Source of the DNA: Sphingobacteriales bacterium 50-39
Lineage (GTDB): Bacteria > Bacteroidota > Bacteroidia > Chitinophagales > Chitinophagaceae
DNA length: 64,000 nt
Direction of reading: 5' to 3'
NCBI GenBank assembly: GCA_001898505.1
Contig: MKTZ01000016.1
Coordinates: forward strand, 426,387-490,386
The notes beneath the pieces were generated by a model. The model was not told the origin of the DNA. It did no database searches and was given only the letters and a program-made list of their open reading frames with translations. A program made the position numbers and the translations under genes. Positions 42,221-52,800 of this stretch are shown here, in pieces. Within the stretch, counting starts at the first letter, position 1. Each line of letters opens with the position of its first letter.

Positions 42221-44667
42221 GTACCTCACCCAATATCATTTTCGAAGACTTTCTGCGTGAGCTGAAAAGGGCAGGCTTTTTCGTGAGCCTTCATGACTCC
42301 ATTGAATTTACAGCCGTCTGGGATAAATTTGGCGGTAGCGATGTGGCGGGGTTTAAATATTACTTAGCGCCCATCGTGTGTCGCAATAAAGAGGAACAGG
42401 AAAGGTTCTATGGCATATACGATAGATTTTATCTGAGTCCCCCCGCCCCTGTACGGAGGAGGATGACACAGCAGCCTGCTTATTACAAGGAGCCGTGGTC
42501 GGTTCGCAAGCTATTCAGGAATTTTCTCTTTTGGGTATGCTTTCTTTTGCTGACAGGGGGAGGGATCAAACTGACGATGCTATTCCTGCACCGTCACAAA
42601 GAGCCAGTCGTGACTGTTGCCAAACCCGACAGCGTTGAGTTCAGTCCCGGCGATGCCGTAACGGAAAGTCACGGCCCCGTATTCGTGGCCAAAACACTAA
42701 AGACTCGTTCGGACAGCGGCGAGCTGAAAAGCAAGGTGATCCCTTCGGGGCAGCCCATCGGGAAGCAAAACGCTGTCCATTCCACCGCCTTTGCCTGGCT
42801 GGTCGTGCTGGGGCTGGCCTGTCTTGGGGTGTCCACCTCCTTCTTCCCCCAGCGGAAATCCAAATTTCTGCCGGAGGTGGACCTGGATACCCGTCGTGGC
42901 GACGATGCACCTGTGGATCTCCCTTTTCGTCCCAAGGACCATCTTATTCAAAAGCAGCCTGTCCTTACAAGATTGTCGGTCGCCCTGGCGCTTCCCGTCC
43001 CGACAGGGGCCTTCCGGCTGGATATAAAAAAGACCATTCATAGCTGTGTAAGCAACTATGGTCTGTTGCTGCCGGCGTATACGGATATTGAAAGGGCTCC
43101 GGAATACCTCGTGCTGATCGACAGAAAAAACACACTTCATTGTCATCTCTTTCGCTGGCTTACGCAAACGCTTATCGGCGATGCCGTCAATATGAACTAT
43201 TATTTCTTTGACGACATGATGGGCTTCTTCTCCGAAGGCAGCGACAAAGCGGTGAGCTTTTATGGACTGAGGGAACGCCACTATCCCGCCAGGCTGATCA
43301 TCATCAGCGATGGCTATTCTTTTATGGACGGGGATGGCGGGCTCTTCGGCGACATAGAGGCGGAGCTGGCACAATGGGACAACAAGGTCATGCTTACCCC
43401 GGTGTCTTCATCGGATTGGGAGGACCATGAATATATTCTCTCAGAGAATATCCGGATGGTATCGGCAGATATGGAGAACTGTATCCACCTGGCGAAATAT
43501 CTCAGCCAGGAGGTGGAGGATGGAGGGGCTCAGCTGCCTGTCCACCAGGATGGGTATGAAAGCAAGTATCTTCATCTGGAGGATATGGATGTGTTGCGGG
43601 AATACCTGGGGGACGATGACCTGTTCCAATGGGTATGCGCCATTGCCGTATATCCCACGATAAAATGGGAGGTGATCCTTTCCGTGGGAGCGGCCGTGCT
43701 GACGGCATCGAATGCGCTGCATAAGCTCAATTATACCAATCTTCTCAAAATAGTCCGTATCGGCTGGCTGAATGGCAAAACGATCCCGCAGGACATACGC
43801 GTCCGGCTGCTGGGAGGACTATATATCCATTCGGAGATCGTCGCCCGGGGGAAGTTACTGGAATTGCTAAAGGAGTCCGACGAGCTCATTTCTGCCGACA
43901 GCGATGCTTATAAAGAAATGCTGCTGCTGTCTTATATGCAAAGTTTTGTGCTGTATGCCAGCGACACCCGCAAGAACAAGCAGCACGAGCAGGATGCCAA
44001 AAAATTCCTTGCTATCTGGGACAAACAGGCGGTCCCGGATCTGGCGACGGTGATCTATCTGAAAAATCAGGATAAAGATTGGGATACACCGGTGCGATCC
44101 CTCGACAATGCCGCCAAATCCGTCGGACCGAACAAGTTCCTAAACGAGCTGTTAGCGATGAGGGTCATCAGCGATCCCAAAATAAGAAGCTATTTCAGGA
44201 ATGCCGGGGTCAGCTCTTTTGCGGTATTATGTCTTTTATTCCTTTTTAAGGACATCATACAGGGTTGGGGCATCAATCGGACTTTGGGCCTTATCGACAG
44301 GGACTATGTCAGCAACAGGGTCGTCGTCCACATTCCCATAACAGACTGTCTGAAAAAAAGGGTCAGCGACGGCAAGCTGACAGTGGCTTTGAATAACTAC
44401 GACAACAACCGGTACATCCAAACGATCCCTGTTACGGACAAATCCAGTTTGCGCGTAGTGTTCGACGACATCACGATGAGCGGCAAGGACCCCGAAAAAG
44501 AGACCTTTCAGCTGATACTCAACAATAGTCTTACCGTCCCCTGTACCTATAAGGAGTTCTATCCACAATATGATCTGCTGCTACAGGGAGTGGATTGCAG
44601 CGGCGATTTTCATCCCAGCGCTCCGCATTACGATGCCCCATCCCATCCGGATGCGCTTATACAATAA
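42217..44667 (+). CDS. Membrane-anchored CoxE/vWA-like partner of MoxR, unknown function
   Basis: 816 aa. Residues 9-75 (FLRELKRAGFFVS, then YYLAPIVCRNKEEQERFYGIYDRFY) resemble the N-terminal module of CoxE-type vWA proteins. Two hydrophobic segments lie at about 102-124 and 191-210. A Rossmann-like region follows with YLVLIDRKN (near 300) and LIIISDGYSF (near 365), placed like the MIDAS strand and the later Asp of a vWA domain, but the DxSxS motif is not intact. A helical region extends to about 660, then another hydrophobic segment (about 663-682) and a beta-rich tail. I find no match by eye beyond the MoxR/vWA theme. Confidence 0.8.
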   Translation: MSTSPNIIFEDFLRELKRAGFFVSLHDSIEFTAVWDKFGGSDVAGFKYYLAPIVCRNKEEQERFYGIYDRFYLSPPAPVRRRMTQQPAYYKEPWSVRKLFRNFLFWVCFLLLTGGGIKLTMLFLHRHKEPVVTVAKPDSVEFSPGDAVTESHGPVFVAKTLKTRSDSGELKSKVIPSGQPIGKQNAVHSTAFAWLVVLGLACLGVSTSFFPQRKSKFLPEVDLDTRRGDDAPVDLPFRPKDHLIQKQPVLTRLSVALALPVPTGAFRLDIKKTIHSCVSNYGLLLPAYTDIERAPEYLVLIDRKNTLHCHLFRWLTQTLIGDAVNMNYYFFDDMMGFFSEGSDKAVSFYGLRERHYPARLIIISDGYSFMDGDGGLFGDIEAELAQWDNKVMLTPVSSSDWEDHEYILSENIRMVSADMENCIHLAKYLSQEVEDGGAQLPVHQDGYESKYLHLEDMDVLREYLGDDDLFQWVCAIAVYPTIKWEVILSVGAAVLTASNALHKLNYTNLLKIVRIGWLNGKTIPQDIRVRLLGGLYIHSEIVARGKLLELLKESDELISADSDAYKEMLLLSYMQSFVLYASDTRKNKQHEQDAKKFLAIWDKQAVPDLATVIYLKNQDKDWDTPVRSLDNAAKSVGPNKFLNELLAMRVISDPKIRSYFRNAGVSSFAVLCLLFLFKDIIQGWGINRTLGLIDRDYVSNRVVVHIPITDCLKKRVSDGKLTVALNNYDNNRYIQTIPVTDKSSLRVVFDDITMSGKDPEKETFQLILNNSLTVPCTYKEFYPQYDLLLQGVDCSGDFHPSAPHYDAPSHPDALIQ

Positions 44668-45214
44668 GGCGGGCCTTGAGCTTGTTCCTTACCCTGATCA
44701 CCTGCCAAGTAGCGCCGGCGAGGAATAGCACAAAGCAGATGCCTACAGCCTTTTGGATAAGGGGATCATCGGGACCGGAAGCCAGCGGCGCCCCTTCCGG
44801 AAGTCTTGTCGTTGTCTCGGTGATAGCGGGTATGAGATGGAAAAAGAAGGTCATCGTGTAGCTCACGACCTCGACATAAGGTGACGCGCGGCCAAACAGT
44901 CTGATCTTTTCCCCGGCCACCAGTGCGATGCCCAGGACGATGAGGGTGATGATCCCCAGTATATGGGGTTTGCCAAAACCACCGTGGTGGAAAATAAAGA
45001 ACCCGGTGACACAGGTGAGAATGGTGGTATAGACATAGGTCTTCCCCATCCCGTTGTTAAATGAAATGGCGCCGTGACGGATGAGGGAGATAAGACCGGT
45101 GGCTACAGCGACAATGCTGATGACGGTATGGACCATGCCGAAGGGGGTGATACCAAGCATAGGTTTAGTTTTAGACCCGGAAGGTACTATTTCTTTTTTA
45201 CCGCCCTTAGCCAT
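44657..45214 (-). CDS. Multi-pass membrane protein, unknown function
   Basis: 185 aa. The start at 45214 is supported by an AGGAAAGG site 5-8 bp upstream, although it overlaps the previous gene's end by 28 bp; a later Met at 45160 is the alternative. Five hydrophobic segments: VHTVISIVAVATGLISLI, YVYTTILTCVTGFFIF, HILGIITLIVLGIALVA, VVSYTMTFFFHLI, and KAVGICFVLFLAGATW. The layout fits small DUF2306-like membrane proteins but I am not certain. Co-directional with the DUF1801 gene and convergent with the 816-aa gene, overlapping its end by 11 bp. Confidence 0.8.
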   Translation of the reverse strand: MAKGGKKEIVPSGSKTKPMLGITPFGMVHTVISIVAVATGLISLIRHGAISFNNGMGKTYVYTTILTCVTGFFIFHHGGFGKPHILGIITLIVLGIALVAGEKIRLFGRASPYVEVVSYTMTFFFHLIPAITETTTRLPEGAPLASGPDDPLIQKAVGICFVLFLAGATWQVIRVRNKLKARLIV

Positions 45215-45576
45215 GCCCTTTCCTGGTCTTCCTTTATCCTGAATTTTACGATCCTGCTGATCAGCCCCGCCGGGATCGCCCCATCGAGCGGGAACCTCAC
45301 GGCCCCTTTTGATCCTTCATAAGCGGATAGCTCCTTTTTGAACGCCACGATCCCCGACCCGGTGGGGTAAAATCCGATATGTCCCTTGTATCCAGCATAG
45401 TAGACCAGCACACCGTGCTGTTTTATAGCCGGCATGTTATAGCTGATGACCTCTTCGGCTCCAGGCGCCGCCTTTCTGATGACGTCCCGCAAGTCCTGTA
45501 ATTTACTCCGGGTGGATTCCGGGAAGGTAGACAGATACTCGTCTACGGTCTTGAATTTCCTTGGCATTTTGTCCAT
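45187..45576 (-). CDS. DUF1801 (YdhG/Fra-like) protein
   Basis: About 129 aa from the Met at 45576 (two nearby Mets are also possible). Landmarks: FKTVDEYLSTFPESTRSKLQDLRDVIRKAAPGAEEVISYNMPAI (landmark spread over residues 8-50), GHIGFYPTGSGIVAFKKEL, and KGAVRFPLDGAIPAGLISRIV. This is the DUF1801 fold, whose best studied member Fra of Bacillus is a frataxin-like iron chaperone; most members have unknown function. Soluble, cytoplasmic. Confidence 0.92.
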   Translation of the reverse strand: MDKMPRKFKTVDEYLSTFPESTRSKLQDLRDVIRKAAPGAEEVISYNMPAIKQHGVLVYYAGYKGHIGFYPTGSGIVAFKKELSAYEGSKGAVRFPLDGAIPAGLISRIVKFRIKEDQERAWLRAVKKK

Positions 45577-45602
45577 CTGTAAATTTTTTTGCAAGATCCC
45601 GA

Positions 45603-46964
45603 TCAGGGCGTCTGCATCCGACTCTCGATCTTATAAAAATCGATAGGTTTCGATTGATTCTTAAACTCGGGTTGTTTCAACAGCCGGGGTTTGTCCCTAA
45701 AGCCGTTCTCCACTGCTTTTAGCAGATCGCTCTCCGTGGCTTGCGTATCATGCGCTCTGGCATGCAGTATGGCGGAGAAGTACCACGCCTCGCTGTTGGC
45801 GGGGTCGGCCATTTTATACAATTCGACAAAATGCCGCGCGGCATCGTTCTCGTTACTATTGATCAGGTGATTGCTCAGCGAATAGAATGCCAGCGAAAGA
45901 TAGGCCAGCAGACGCTGGTTCATAGCGCCCTCGGCGGTCTTTGCAGCCGCATTTGTCTTCAGCTTGCTGATGGCGGTGGTCCAATAGCTATTGTCGCTGT
46001 CCTCAAAATGCTGCATGAGCAATGACTTGCTGATCTGTTCCTTTTCCAGCAGCGCCTGCTGGGCCTGGCGCTGTTGCTGGTATTGCGGGTTGCTGTCAAG
46101 GGCGGCGGCCTTTTGCTGGAACCAGCCGGTCTCTGTCGTGAGCCCGTCGAACAGACTTAAGGCAAGCCTGCATTCCTGTCCTGCCTTTAGCAGCGCACCG
46201 GTCTTAGTATGCATATCCACTCGTGCCTTGCTTTTGGCGACACTACGGTCGATAAATGCGTTGTCCTTTGGGACAAGTCCTCCCCGTATCGCATCCAGCT
46301 GCAACCCCATAAAGGCGATATTCATCGTACTCTCGGGAGCCCATTCGTGCTTGCCATCGAAGATGATGATACGATGACGGGTACGGGTCCTGTCGAGCCC
46401 GGCATCGATGGCTACCAGGTCGGTAAGGTTCATATCTCCCTCACCTCCTATGGCGGTGAAGCTGAAATTGAAATTACCTGCCGTCGTACCGTCAGGCAGT
46501 CCGGCGCCACCCGCGATGACACCTGCGATGCCGGGGTGCTGCAGCGCTATATAGCTGGCCACCTTGGCCCCTCCGGAAAAGCCACAGGTATAGACCCGGC
46601 TGCCGTTGATCTTTAACCTGCCTCTTGTATCCTCCGATAGATTGCGCCAGATATTTTCCGTAGTGGGCCAGTCATTGCCATTCTTTGAATTGTTGCTGCC
46701 GGCCAGCAGAAAGCCATATGTTTCCGCCAGCGCCCTGTATTTTTTGAGAGGCAGGGCGCCATCCCCATGCGGATCGAAACAATAAATAACAGGCAGCGCC
46801 TCTTTATTACCTTTTAGTGGAATATATAAAGCATACGATTGGGCAGCGTCCGCCCGGCAGGTGACGGTGATGATCTTTCCGGGCTGGAATGGGTCAGGGG
46901 TTTTGTTGGCGTACAAAGAAGCATACGCAATGAGCAGCAGGGAGATTAGTCCAGGTTTCAACAT
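45603..46964 (-). CDS. Secreted alpha/beta hydrolase (esterase-like) with helical C-terminus
   Basis: 453 aa. Signal peptide (LISLLLIAYASLYA). The alpha/beta hydrolase part covers about 30-235, with PVIYCFDPHGDG near the oxyanion strand, YTCGFSGGAKVASY containing the nucleophile elbow GFSGG, and a late HEWAPE that can supply the catalytic His. The rest (about 240-453) is alpha-helical, Gln/Ala-rich and TPR-like (HFVELYKMADPANSEAWYFSAILHAR). PHB-depolymerase or feruloyl-esterase-like serine hydrolases are the nearest types. Periplasmic location expected; substrate unknown. Confidence 0.85.
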   Translation of the reverse strand: MLKPGLISLLLIAYASLYANKTPDPFQPGKIITVTCRADAAQSYALYIPLKGNKEALPVIYCFDPHGDGALPLKKYRALAETYGFLLAGSNNSKNGNDWPTTENIWRNLSEDTRGRLKINGSRVYTCGFSGGAKVASYIALQHPGIAGVIAGGAGLPDGTTAGNFNFSFTAIGGEGDMNLTDLVAIDAGLDRTRTRHRIIIFDGKHEWAPESTMNIAFMGLQLDAIRGGLVPKDNAFIDRSVAKSKARVDMHTKTGALLKAGQECRLALSLFDGLTTETGWFQQKAAALDSNPQYQQQRQAQQALLEKEQISKSLLMQHFEDSDNSYWTTAISKLKTNAAAKTAEGAMNQRLLAYLSLAFYSLSNHLINSNENDAARHFVELYKMADPANSEAWYFSAILHARAHDTQATESDLLKAVENGFRDKPRLLKQPEFKNQSKPIDFYKIESRMQTP

Positions 46965-46972
46965 GCCCCAAG

Positions 46973-47482
46973 TTACGCCAAAACCTTGCCATTGTATGCT
47001 TCCTGCAACGCATTAATATCGAGTTTTTTCATCTTCATCACAGCGGCCATGACGCGTTGCGATCCGGCTGCATCTTTGCCTTGAAGCAGGCTGGGTAATA
47101 TGGTAGGTACGACTTGCCAGGACACGCCGAATTTGTCCTTTAACCAGCCACACACCTGGGAATTTTTGTCCCCACCTGCTGTCAGCTTGTCCCAATAATA
47201 GTCCAGTTCCTCCTGGTTCTCGCAATTCACGACAAATGAAATCGATTCGTTGAATTTGAACAACGGGCCTCCATTCAATGCGGAAAAATTTTGACCATCG
47301 AGCTGGAATTCAACGGCCATGACTGTCCCGGCGGGCATATGATGAACTTCGAACCCTTCTTTCCCATAATGGCTCGTCCTGCCGATGCTGGAATTGGGGA
47401 AGATGGAAGTATAATACCGGGCAGCTTCTTCTGCCTGATTGTCGAACCAAAACATGGGTGTGATCTTTTGAACAGTAGCCAT
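46973..47482 (-). CDS. PhnB-like VOC-fold protein
   Basis: 169 aa. Opening KITPMFWFDNQAEEAARYYTSIFPNS, then HMPAGTVMAVEFQLDGQNFSALNGG, VVNCENQEELDYYWDKL and the C-terminal CGWLKDKFGVSWQVVP. These are the marks of the VOC superfamily subgroup labelled 3-demethylubiquinone-9 3-methyltransferase-like or PhnB-like. It probably forms a dimer with paired beta-alpha-beta-beta-beta modules. The enzymatic role is unknown; the methyltransferase name is a historical misannotation. Located between the hydrolase gene (8 bp) and glycerate kinase gene on the same strand. Confidence 0.93.
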   Translation of the reverse strand: MATVQKITPMFWFDNQAEEAARYYTSIFPNSSIGRTSHYGKEGFEVHHMPAGTVMAVEFQLDGQNFSALNGGPLFKFNESISFVVNCENQEELDYYWDKLTAGGDKNSQVCGWLKDKFGVSWQVVPTILPSLLQGKDAAGSQRVMAAVMKMKKLDINALQEAYNGKVLA

Positions 47483-47564
47483 AACAAAGGTTTTTTTGGT
47501 GAATGATCATACCATGCAATTTACACACCGTATGTCGCTTCGAGAGGTGTAGAACACGACATTG

Positions 47565-48665
47565 TCAGGGGGTGATCCTGCCATTGAAATAATCGGCTGC
47601 CGAGCTTTTCAAAAGAACCTTTGCTTTTGCCAGGGCTTCTTTTCGTGGCATGTCTTGTGGGGCTATTGCGCGGATAGCATTCAGATGGAGCGGGGCGCCG
47701 TCGTCCACTTCGCTGACCCCGCAAAATGCCATGACAGGGACATGATGACGTGCGGCGGCAAGGGCAATTTCGCTGACCACCTTGCCATATTCCGTCTGCC
47801 GGTCTATTTTCCCTTCACCCGTGATGACCATATCGGCGTGCTGAAGCTTGTCCATAATACCCGAGCTGTCTATTACCAGCTGCACACCTTTTTCCAGACG
47901 CACATCGAAGAAACCCATCAGCCCAGCGGCTATGCCACCCGCGGCGCCAGTGCCGGAGATACTGGCCACATCTTTTTTCAGCAATCCTGCGAATTGTCTT
48001 AATCCCTGGTCCAGCAATGCGACACCTTCCGGGGTCGCCCCTTTCTGCGGAGCATATACATAGGCGGCGCCTTCTTCTCCATATAGCACATTCTGCACAT
48101 CACAGGCAATGGTAAACTTTATATCGGGCAAGGCTTTTGGTGGGATGATCGAGTGGATATGCAAGAGATTCCCTCCGGACGCCCTGACGGGCTGGCCGGC
48201 CTCATCTTTAAATTGAAAACCCAATGCCGCCAATATACCCGTACCTGCATCATTGGTGGCGCTGCCGCCGAGACCCAACATGATCTCTTTGGCGCCGGCA
48301 TGTATTGCGGCCTGTATCATAAGCCCTGTCCCATATGTGGATGTCTTTAAAGGATCTCTTTCTTTTTCCTCCAGCAGCACGAGGCCGCTGGCCGAAGCCA
48401 GCTCGATGATGGCGGTCCCGTCCTTCAATTCGAAGGAGATGTCGCCGAGAGGCTTGCCCAACGGGTCTTCCGTGGGACAAAGCAGGGTGGTCGTGTGCAG
48501 GTAATGTTTCATCACGGCGGCAAATCCATCCCCTCCATCGGCCATGGGGAATTCGAACGTTTCGGCAGTGGGATCGATGGTTTTTATGCCCGACGCAATG
48601 GCGCTGCAAGCTTCAAAACTGGTAAGACTTCCTTTAAACTTATCCGGTGCAATGACAACCTTCAT
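47565..48665 (-). CDS. Glycerate kinase (GlxK/GarK family)
   Basis: 366 aa from the ATG at 48665, where the family start MKVVIAPDKFKGSLTS is found; the frame is open further upstream but overlaps the next gene's start region. Landmarks: DPTAETFEFPMADGGDGF, IIELASASGLVLL, LGLGGSATNDAGTG, GTGAAGGIAAGLMGFF and VITGEGKIDRQTEYGK. It phosphorylates D-glycerate (to 2-phosphoglycerate in this family) in glyoxylate/glucarate breakdown. Divergent from the DUF2652 gene, whose start is 31 bp away, so the two promoters overlap. Confidence 0.96.
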   Translation of the reverse strand: MKVVIAPDKFKGSLTSFEACSAIASGIKTIDPTAETFEFPMADGGDGFAAVMKHYLHTTTLLCPTEDPLGKPLGDISFELKDGTAIIELASASGLVLLEEKERDPLKTSTYGTGLMIQAAIHAGAKEIMLGLGGSATNDAGTGILAALGFQFKDEAGQPVRASGGNLLHIHSIIPPKALPDIKFTIACDVQNVLYGEEGAAYVYAPQKGATPEGVALLDQGLRQFAGLLKKDVASISGTGAAGGIAAGLMGFFDVRLEKGVQLVIDSSGIMDKLQHADMVITGEGKIDRQTEYGKVVSEIALAAARHHVPVMAFCGVSEVDDGAPLHLNAIRAIAPQDMPRKEALAKAKVLLKSSAADYFNGRITP

Positions 48666-48696
48666 AAGTGGGAAAGTACTAACTTTAAAAGAAAAA

Positions 48697-49785
48697 ATGA
48701 GCAACCGGGGGCTGCTTTTTATTCCCGATATAAGTGGCTTTACAAAGTTTGTCCACCAGACGGATATCGAGCACAGCCGGCTGATCATCCAGGAATTGCT
48801 GGAAACGCTGATCAATACCAATCATATCGGGCTCGAGATCTCGGAGATCGAGGGGGACGCGATACTTTTCTACAAGTTCGGGGATATACCCGGTCTGGCG
48901 GTGCTGTACAAACAGGTGGAGCGTATGTTCTGCGAGTTCCACAAACAGCTTATCGTCTATGCCCATACCCGTTTCTGCCAATGTAAGGCATGCACATCCT
49001 CGATAGACCTGACCCTGAAAGTGATCACGCATTATGGCGAGTTCACGGGGTATAATGTAAAGAACTTTTCCAAGCTCATCGGGAAGGATATCATCGTCGC
49101 ACATCAATTGCTGAAAAATGATATCACCCTTCATGAATATTGGCTGGTCACCAAAAGCCTGACACAGGACCAGCCGCCCGCCGACCTTACCCAATGGATG
49201 AAATGGGACAGCAGCAGCAAGCAAACCGAGACGGGCGAGATACCCTTTCATTATACCCAGCTCAGTCAGCTGAAGAACGAGATAAAGCTCGACCCTACCC
49301 CGCTGCTGGAACTTGCCGATAAAATAAAAGTGCTTTCTTTCACGAGAGAATATGCCACGGACATGATCACGTTGTTCCATGCCGTGGGGGATCATAGTTT
49401 CCGGCCCCGGTGGCAGGAAGGAGTGAGTTCCGTGGACGAAGTGCACCATTTCCTCCCCCGGGTGGGAACCCGGAGCCGTGTGGTGCTGGAGGATGGCCAG
49501 GAGATCGTATATACCAGCAGCTATTCTTATGGCGCCGACTGGCTCGAGTTCAGCGAAACGGATGAGGATAAACAAAATGCCACTTATTTTACCCTTATCA
49601 AACAGGGTCCGGAGAAGACAAAGCTTACCGTTGACATATACATAAAAAAAACCATTTTAGGTCCTCTCCTGTTCAGCCTGACAAAAAAGAGTAAAATAAA
49701 GGCTGCCTGGCAAAGGTCCCTGGAAAATCTTGAACAACTGATACGGGAAATACCGAGTTTCGACTATAATCCGGACCAGAATTAA
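48697..49785 (+). CDS. DUF2652 protein: nucleotidyl-cyclase-like domain plus START-like C-terminus
   Basis: 362 aa from the ATG at 48697. The first ~190 residues are a class III cyclase-like module: LLFIPDISGFTKFV has the metal Asp and the GFT turn of adenylate/guanylate cyclases, and EISEIEGDAILFYKF corresponds to the second metal-Asp hairpin. A Cys cluster (FCQCKACTSS) and HYGEF follow. The C-terminal half (about 205-350) has the pattern of an SRPBCC/START-like domain (FRPRWQEGVSSVDEVHHFLPRVGTR spread as a landmark). Whether it makes a cyclic nucleotide is unknown. DUF2652 is mainly a Bacteroidota family. Confidence 0.9.
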   Translation: MSNRGLLFIPDISGFTKFVHQTDIEHSRLIIQELLETLINTNHIGLEISEIEGDAILFYKFGDIPGLAVLYKQVERMFCEFHKQLIVYAHTRFCQCKACTSSIDLTLKVITHYGEFTGYNVKNFSKLIGKDIIVAHQLLKNDITLHEYWLVTKSLTQDQPPADLTQWMKWDSSSKQTETGEIPFHYTQLSQLKNEIKLDPTPLLELADKIKVLSFTREYATDMITLFHAVGDHSFRPRWQEGVSSVDEVHHFLPRVGTRSRVVLEDGQEIVYTSSYSYGADWLEFSETDEDKQNATYFTLIKQGPEKTKLTVDIYIKKTILGPLLFSLTKKSKIKAAWQRSLENLEQLIREIPSFDYNPDQN

Positions 49786-49855
49786 CCCGGATCCCAGGGG
49801 GCCCGGACATACTATACAGAACGCGGGTTCGTTAAAGAACGAGGCGAAATATTCT

Positions 49856-52800
49856 ATGACAAAGACACCGATGAAACGTAGGATCCGCAAGATACTTCTC
49901 CGATGTGTTCTTTTTCCCATTCTCATTCTTATCGTGCTGGTGGTGGCTGCCGTAGCCATTCTTTACAATCAGCAGCAGCGTCTGGTCACCATGGCCGTGG
50001 GCGAGCTGAACAAGCAGCTGCCCGGCAGGCTGGCAATAGGAGGAAGCGAGATATCCGCCTTCCAAAATTTCCCATATATATCCATCGGATTGAAGGATGT
50101 CAAATTCTATCCATCGAAGATCGCTTCGGATAAGCCTATCTATGAGGCGGAGCGCATGTACACGGGGTTCAGCCTATCGGATATCCTGAAACAGCAATAT
50201 CATGTAAAGGTCATCGCCCTGAAGAACGGGCGCCTGGACCTCGTACAGGACAGCACGGGTCAATTGAATATCGTAGAGGCCAGCAAGATGGCCGCGGATA
50301 CCACGCACACCGCCTCCTCCAATTCTACACCGCTGGACCTGGCTATAAAGAAGATCGTCCTCAGGAACATGACCATCTCTTTTGTGGACAAGCACAGCGG
50401 GCAGCACATCGTCTCGCACATCGACAAGATACGCTCATCCCTGGAGGATGACAGCGCACATCTGATAGCGGACCTGCAGGGAGGGATGGAGGTCGACTAC
50501 ACCCATCCGGGCGACTCGACCCTGTTCCGGCACAAACACCTGGTGGCGGATATAAAACTGGCCTATGAAAAGCCCACCCAATTACTAAAGCTTTCGGAAG
50601 GCAAGCTAAGGCTCGAAGACGCTGTTTTCAACATCACGGGAACAGCGGATCTTTTACATGATCTCGCGGTCGATATCCATGTCACGGGCGACAAGCCGGA
50701 CTTTGGTCAATTGTTCTCCTTTGCTCCGCCGGAGGTCGTCCGAGAATTGAAACATTTTAAATACGACGGTCACCTTGCCTTCGACGGCAAGGTAAAAGGC
50801 AAATTAAAAGGCGGGGAACAGCCGCTGATCGAGCTCTCCTTCACCTGCACCAATGCCTGGCTGCACAATACAAAGGCCAACAAGAAGCTGGACTCGCTGT
50901 CCTTTAAAGGATTTTATACGAATGGTGCGGGACGCGGTCTGAAGACCTCGGAGCTGCGTATGCTGAATATGTCTGCGAGGCCGGGTGAAGGCATCTTTTC
51001 AGGCAATTTCGTTTTGCGTGATTTTACGGACCCGAAGGTGTCCATGCGTGTGAATTCGGAGCTGGAGCTGTCATTTATCGGAGATTTTCTTGGCATCAGG
51101 GACTTGCAACGTATCACGGGGCATATCAGCCTGAAAATGGATTTTAAGGAGCTGGTGGACCTCAGCCTGCCGGAACAAAACATGGATAAGCTGACCCAGG
51201 GTATTCAGAGCGAGCTCACGGTGCGGAACCTTAGTTTCCGGATACCGAATTATCCTTACAATGTGGAACACCTGGACCTGCACGCAGCGATGAAGGACGG
51301 TCGCGTAAAAATGGATTCACTGACCTTTAAGGTAGGCCATTCGGACTTCCGGATGGATGCCTCGATCAGCGACCTTCCTGCGCTGTTCCATCACCAGGAG
51401 AAACCCGTACAGGTAGCTCTTAATGCCCATAGTGACAAGATCATCCTGCGTGAGCTGCTGAATGCGGACACGACCAGGAACAGGAAAGCAAGAGAAGAGA
51501 TCTATGGCTTCAACGTCGGCCTGTTGCTGGAGACCTCTGTGGGCGAGCTGCGGCATCCCAAGCCCCTGCCCAAAGGGAAATTCACCATACAAAATCTTTG
51601 TGCTTCCTTTAAGCGCTATCCACACGCCTTTCATGATTTTGGCGCGGCACTGTCCATCGAGGATACCATTCTGCGTCTTAAGAACTTTGCCGGCAGGATC
51701 GACAGCAGCGATATCCGCTTCGGCGCCAGGGTAACCAACTATGCGCTTTGGTTCGACAAAGTAATGCGGGGGCGGACACAGATAGCATTTGATCTGAAAT
51801 CACAGCACCTGGCCATGCGTGATCTGCTGGGACGCAAGAGCCGGCAGCTCATCCCGAAGGATTACCAGGAAGAGGTAGGCTCCAATATCTGGCTTCGTTC
51901 AATGATCGACCTGAAATACGACTCCATATTCAGATTTGCCAATATCAAGGTCGAGAATATTTCCGGCGAGCTTAAGAACCATGCTTTCAAACTGGACAGC
52001 GTCAACGGCAACGTGAAGCTGGGTATCGACAACTATATAAAGATCGACACGCTGACAGGGAAGGTTGGCAACAGCGATTTTAATATCAGCATGCGGCTGT
52101 ATACGGGTAAGGACACCATCCGGATGAAAAAGGAGAATTACCTGCAGTTCTCTTCCCGGCTGCTGGACGTGGATCAGCTGACCAGCTATCGTCTCACCGG
52201 GGAGGAGCCTGCGCCGGACATGTCCGAGATACCTGCCAACGGCGCTGTAGCAAAGACCTCGGCTCATGACAGCTCTTTCAATATCTTCCAGATACCCTTT
52301 ATCAATTTCAATGCGGCGGTCGATATCGGCAAGATCAAATACAAACGGCTCTGGATGAAAAATTTCCATACCAATATCCGGATGCAGACCAATCAGCAGC
52401 TCTATATGGATACGCTGATGATGGAGATTGCGGAAGGGAAACTGGCCGCGCGCGCTCATTTCAACGGGAGCGATCCGGATAAGATCTATCTGCGCAGCAG
52501 GATCCATGTTCAGGATGTGAACATCGAAAAGATGATGTTGAAGCTGGATTACCTGGGACAGGATTATGTCATCAACAAGAATATAAAAGGCCGGCTCAGC
52601 GGCGAGATCGAGAGCTATATACAGGTTCATCCCGACCTGACCCCGCTGATGGATCATTGCCAGGCCGAGATGGATATAGCCATTTACGATGGCATGCTGG
52701 TCAATTTCACTCCTATCAAGGCGATGTCCTCTTATTTTTCGGACAAGAACCTGAATATGGTGCGTTTCGACACGCTGCGGGACAAGCTGAGCTTTAAAGA

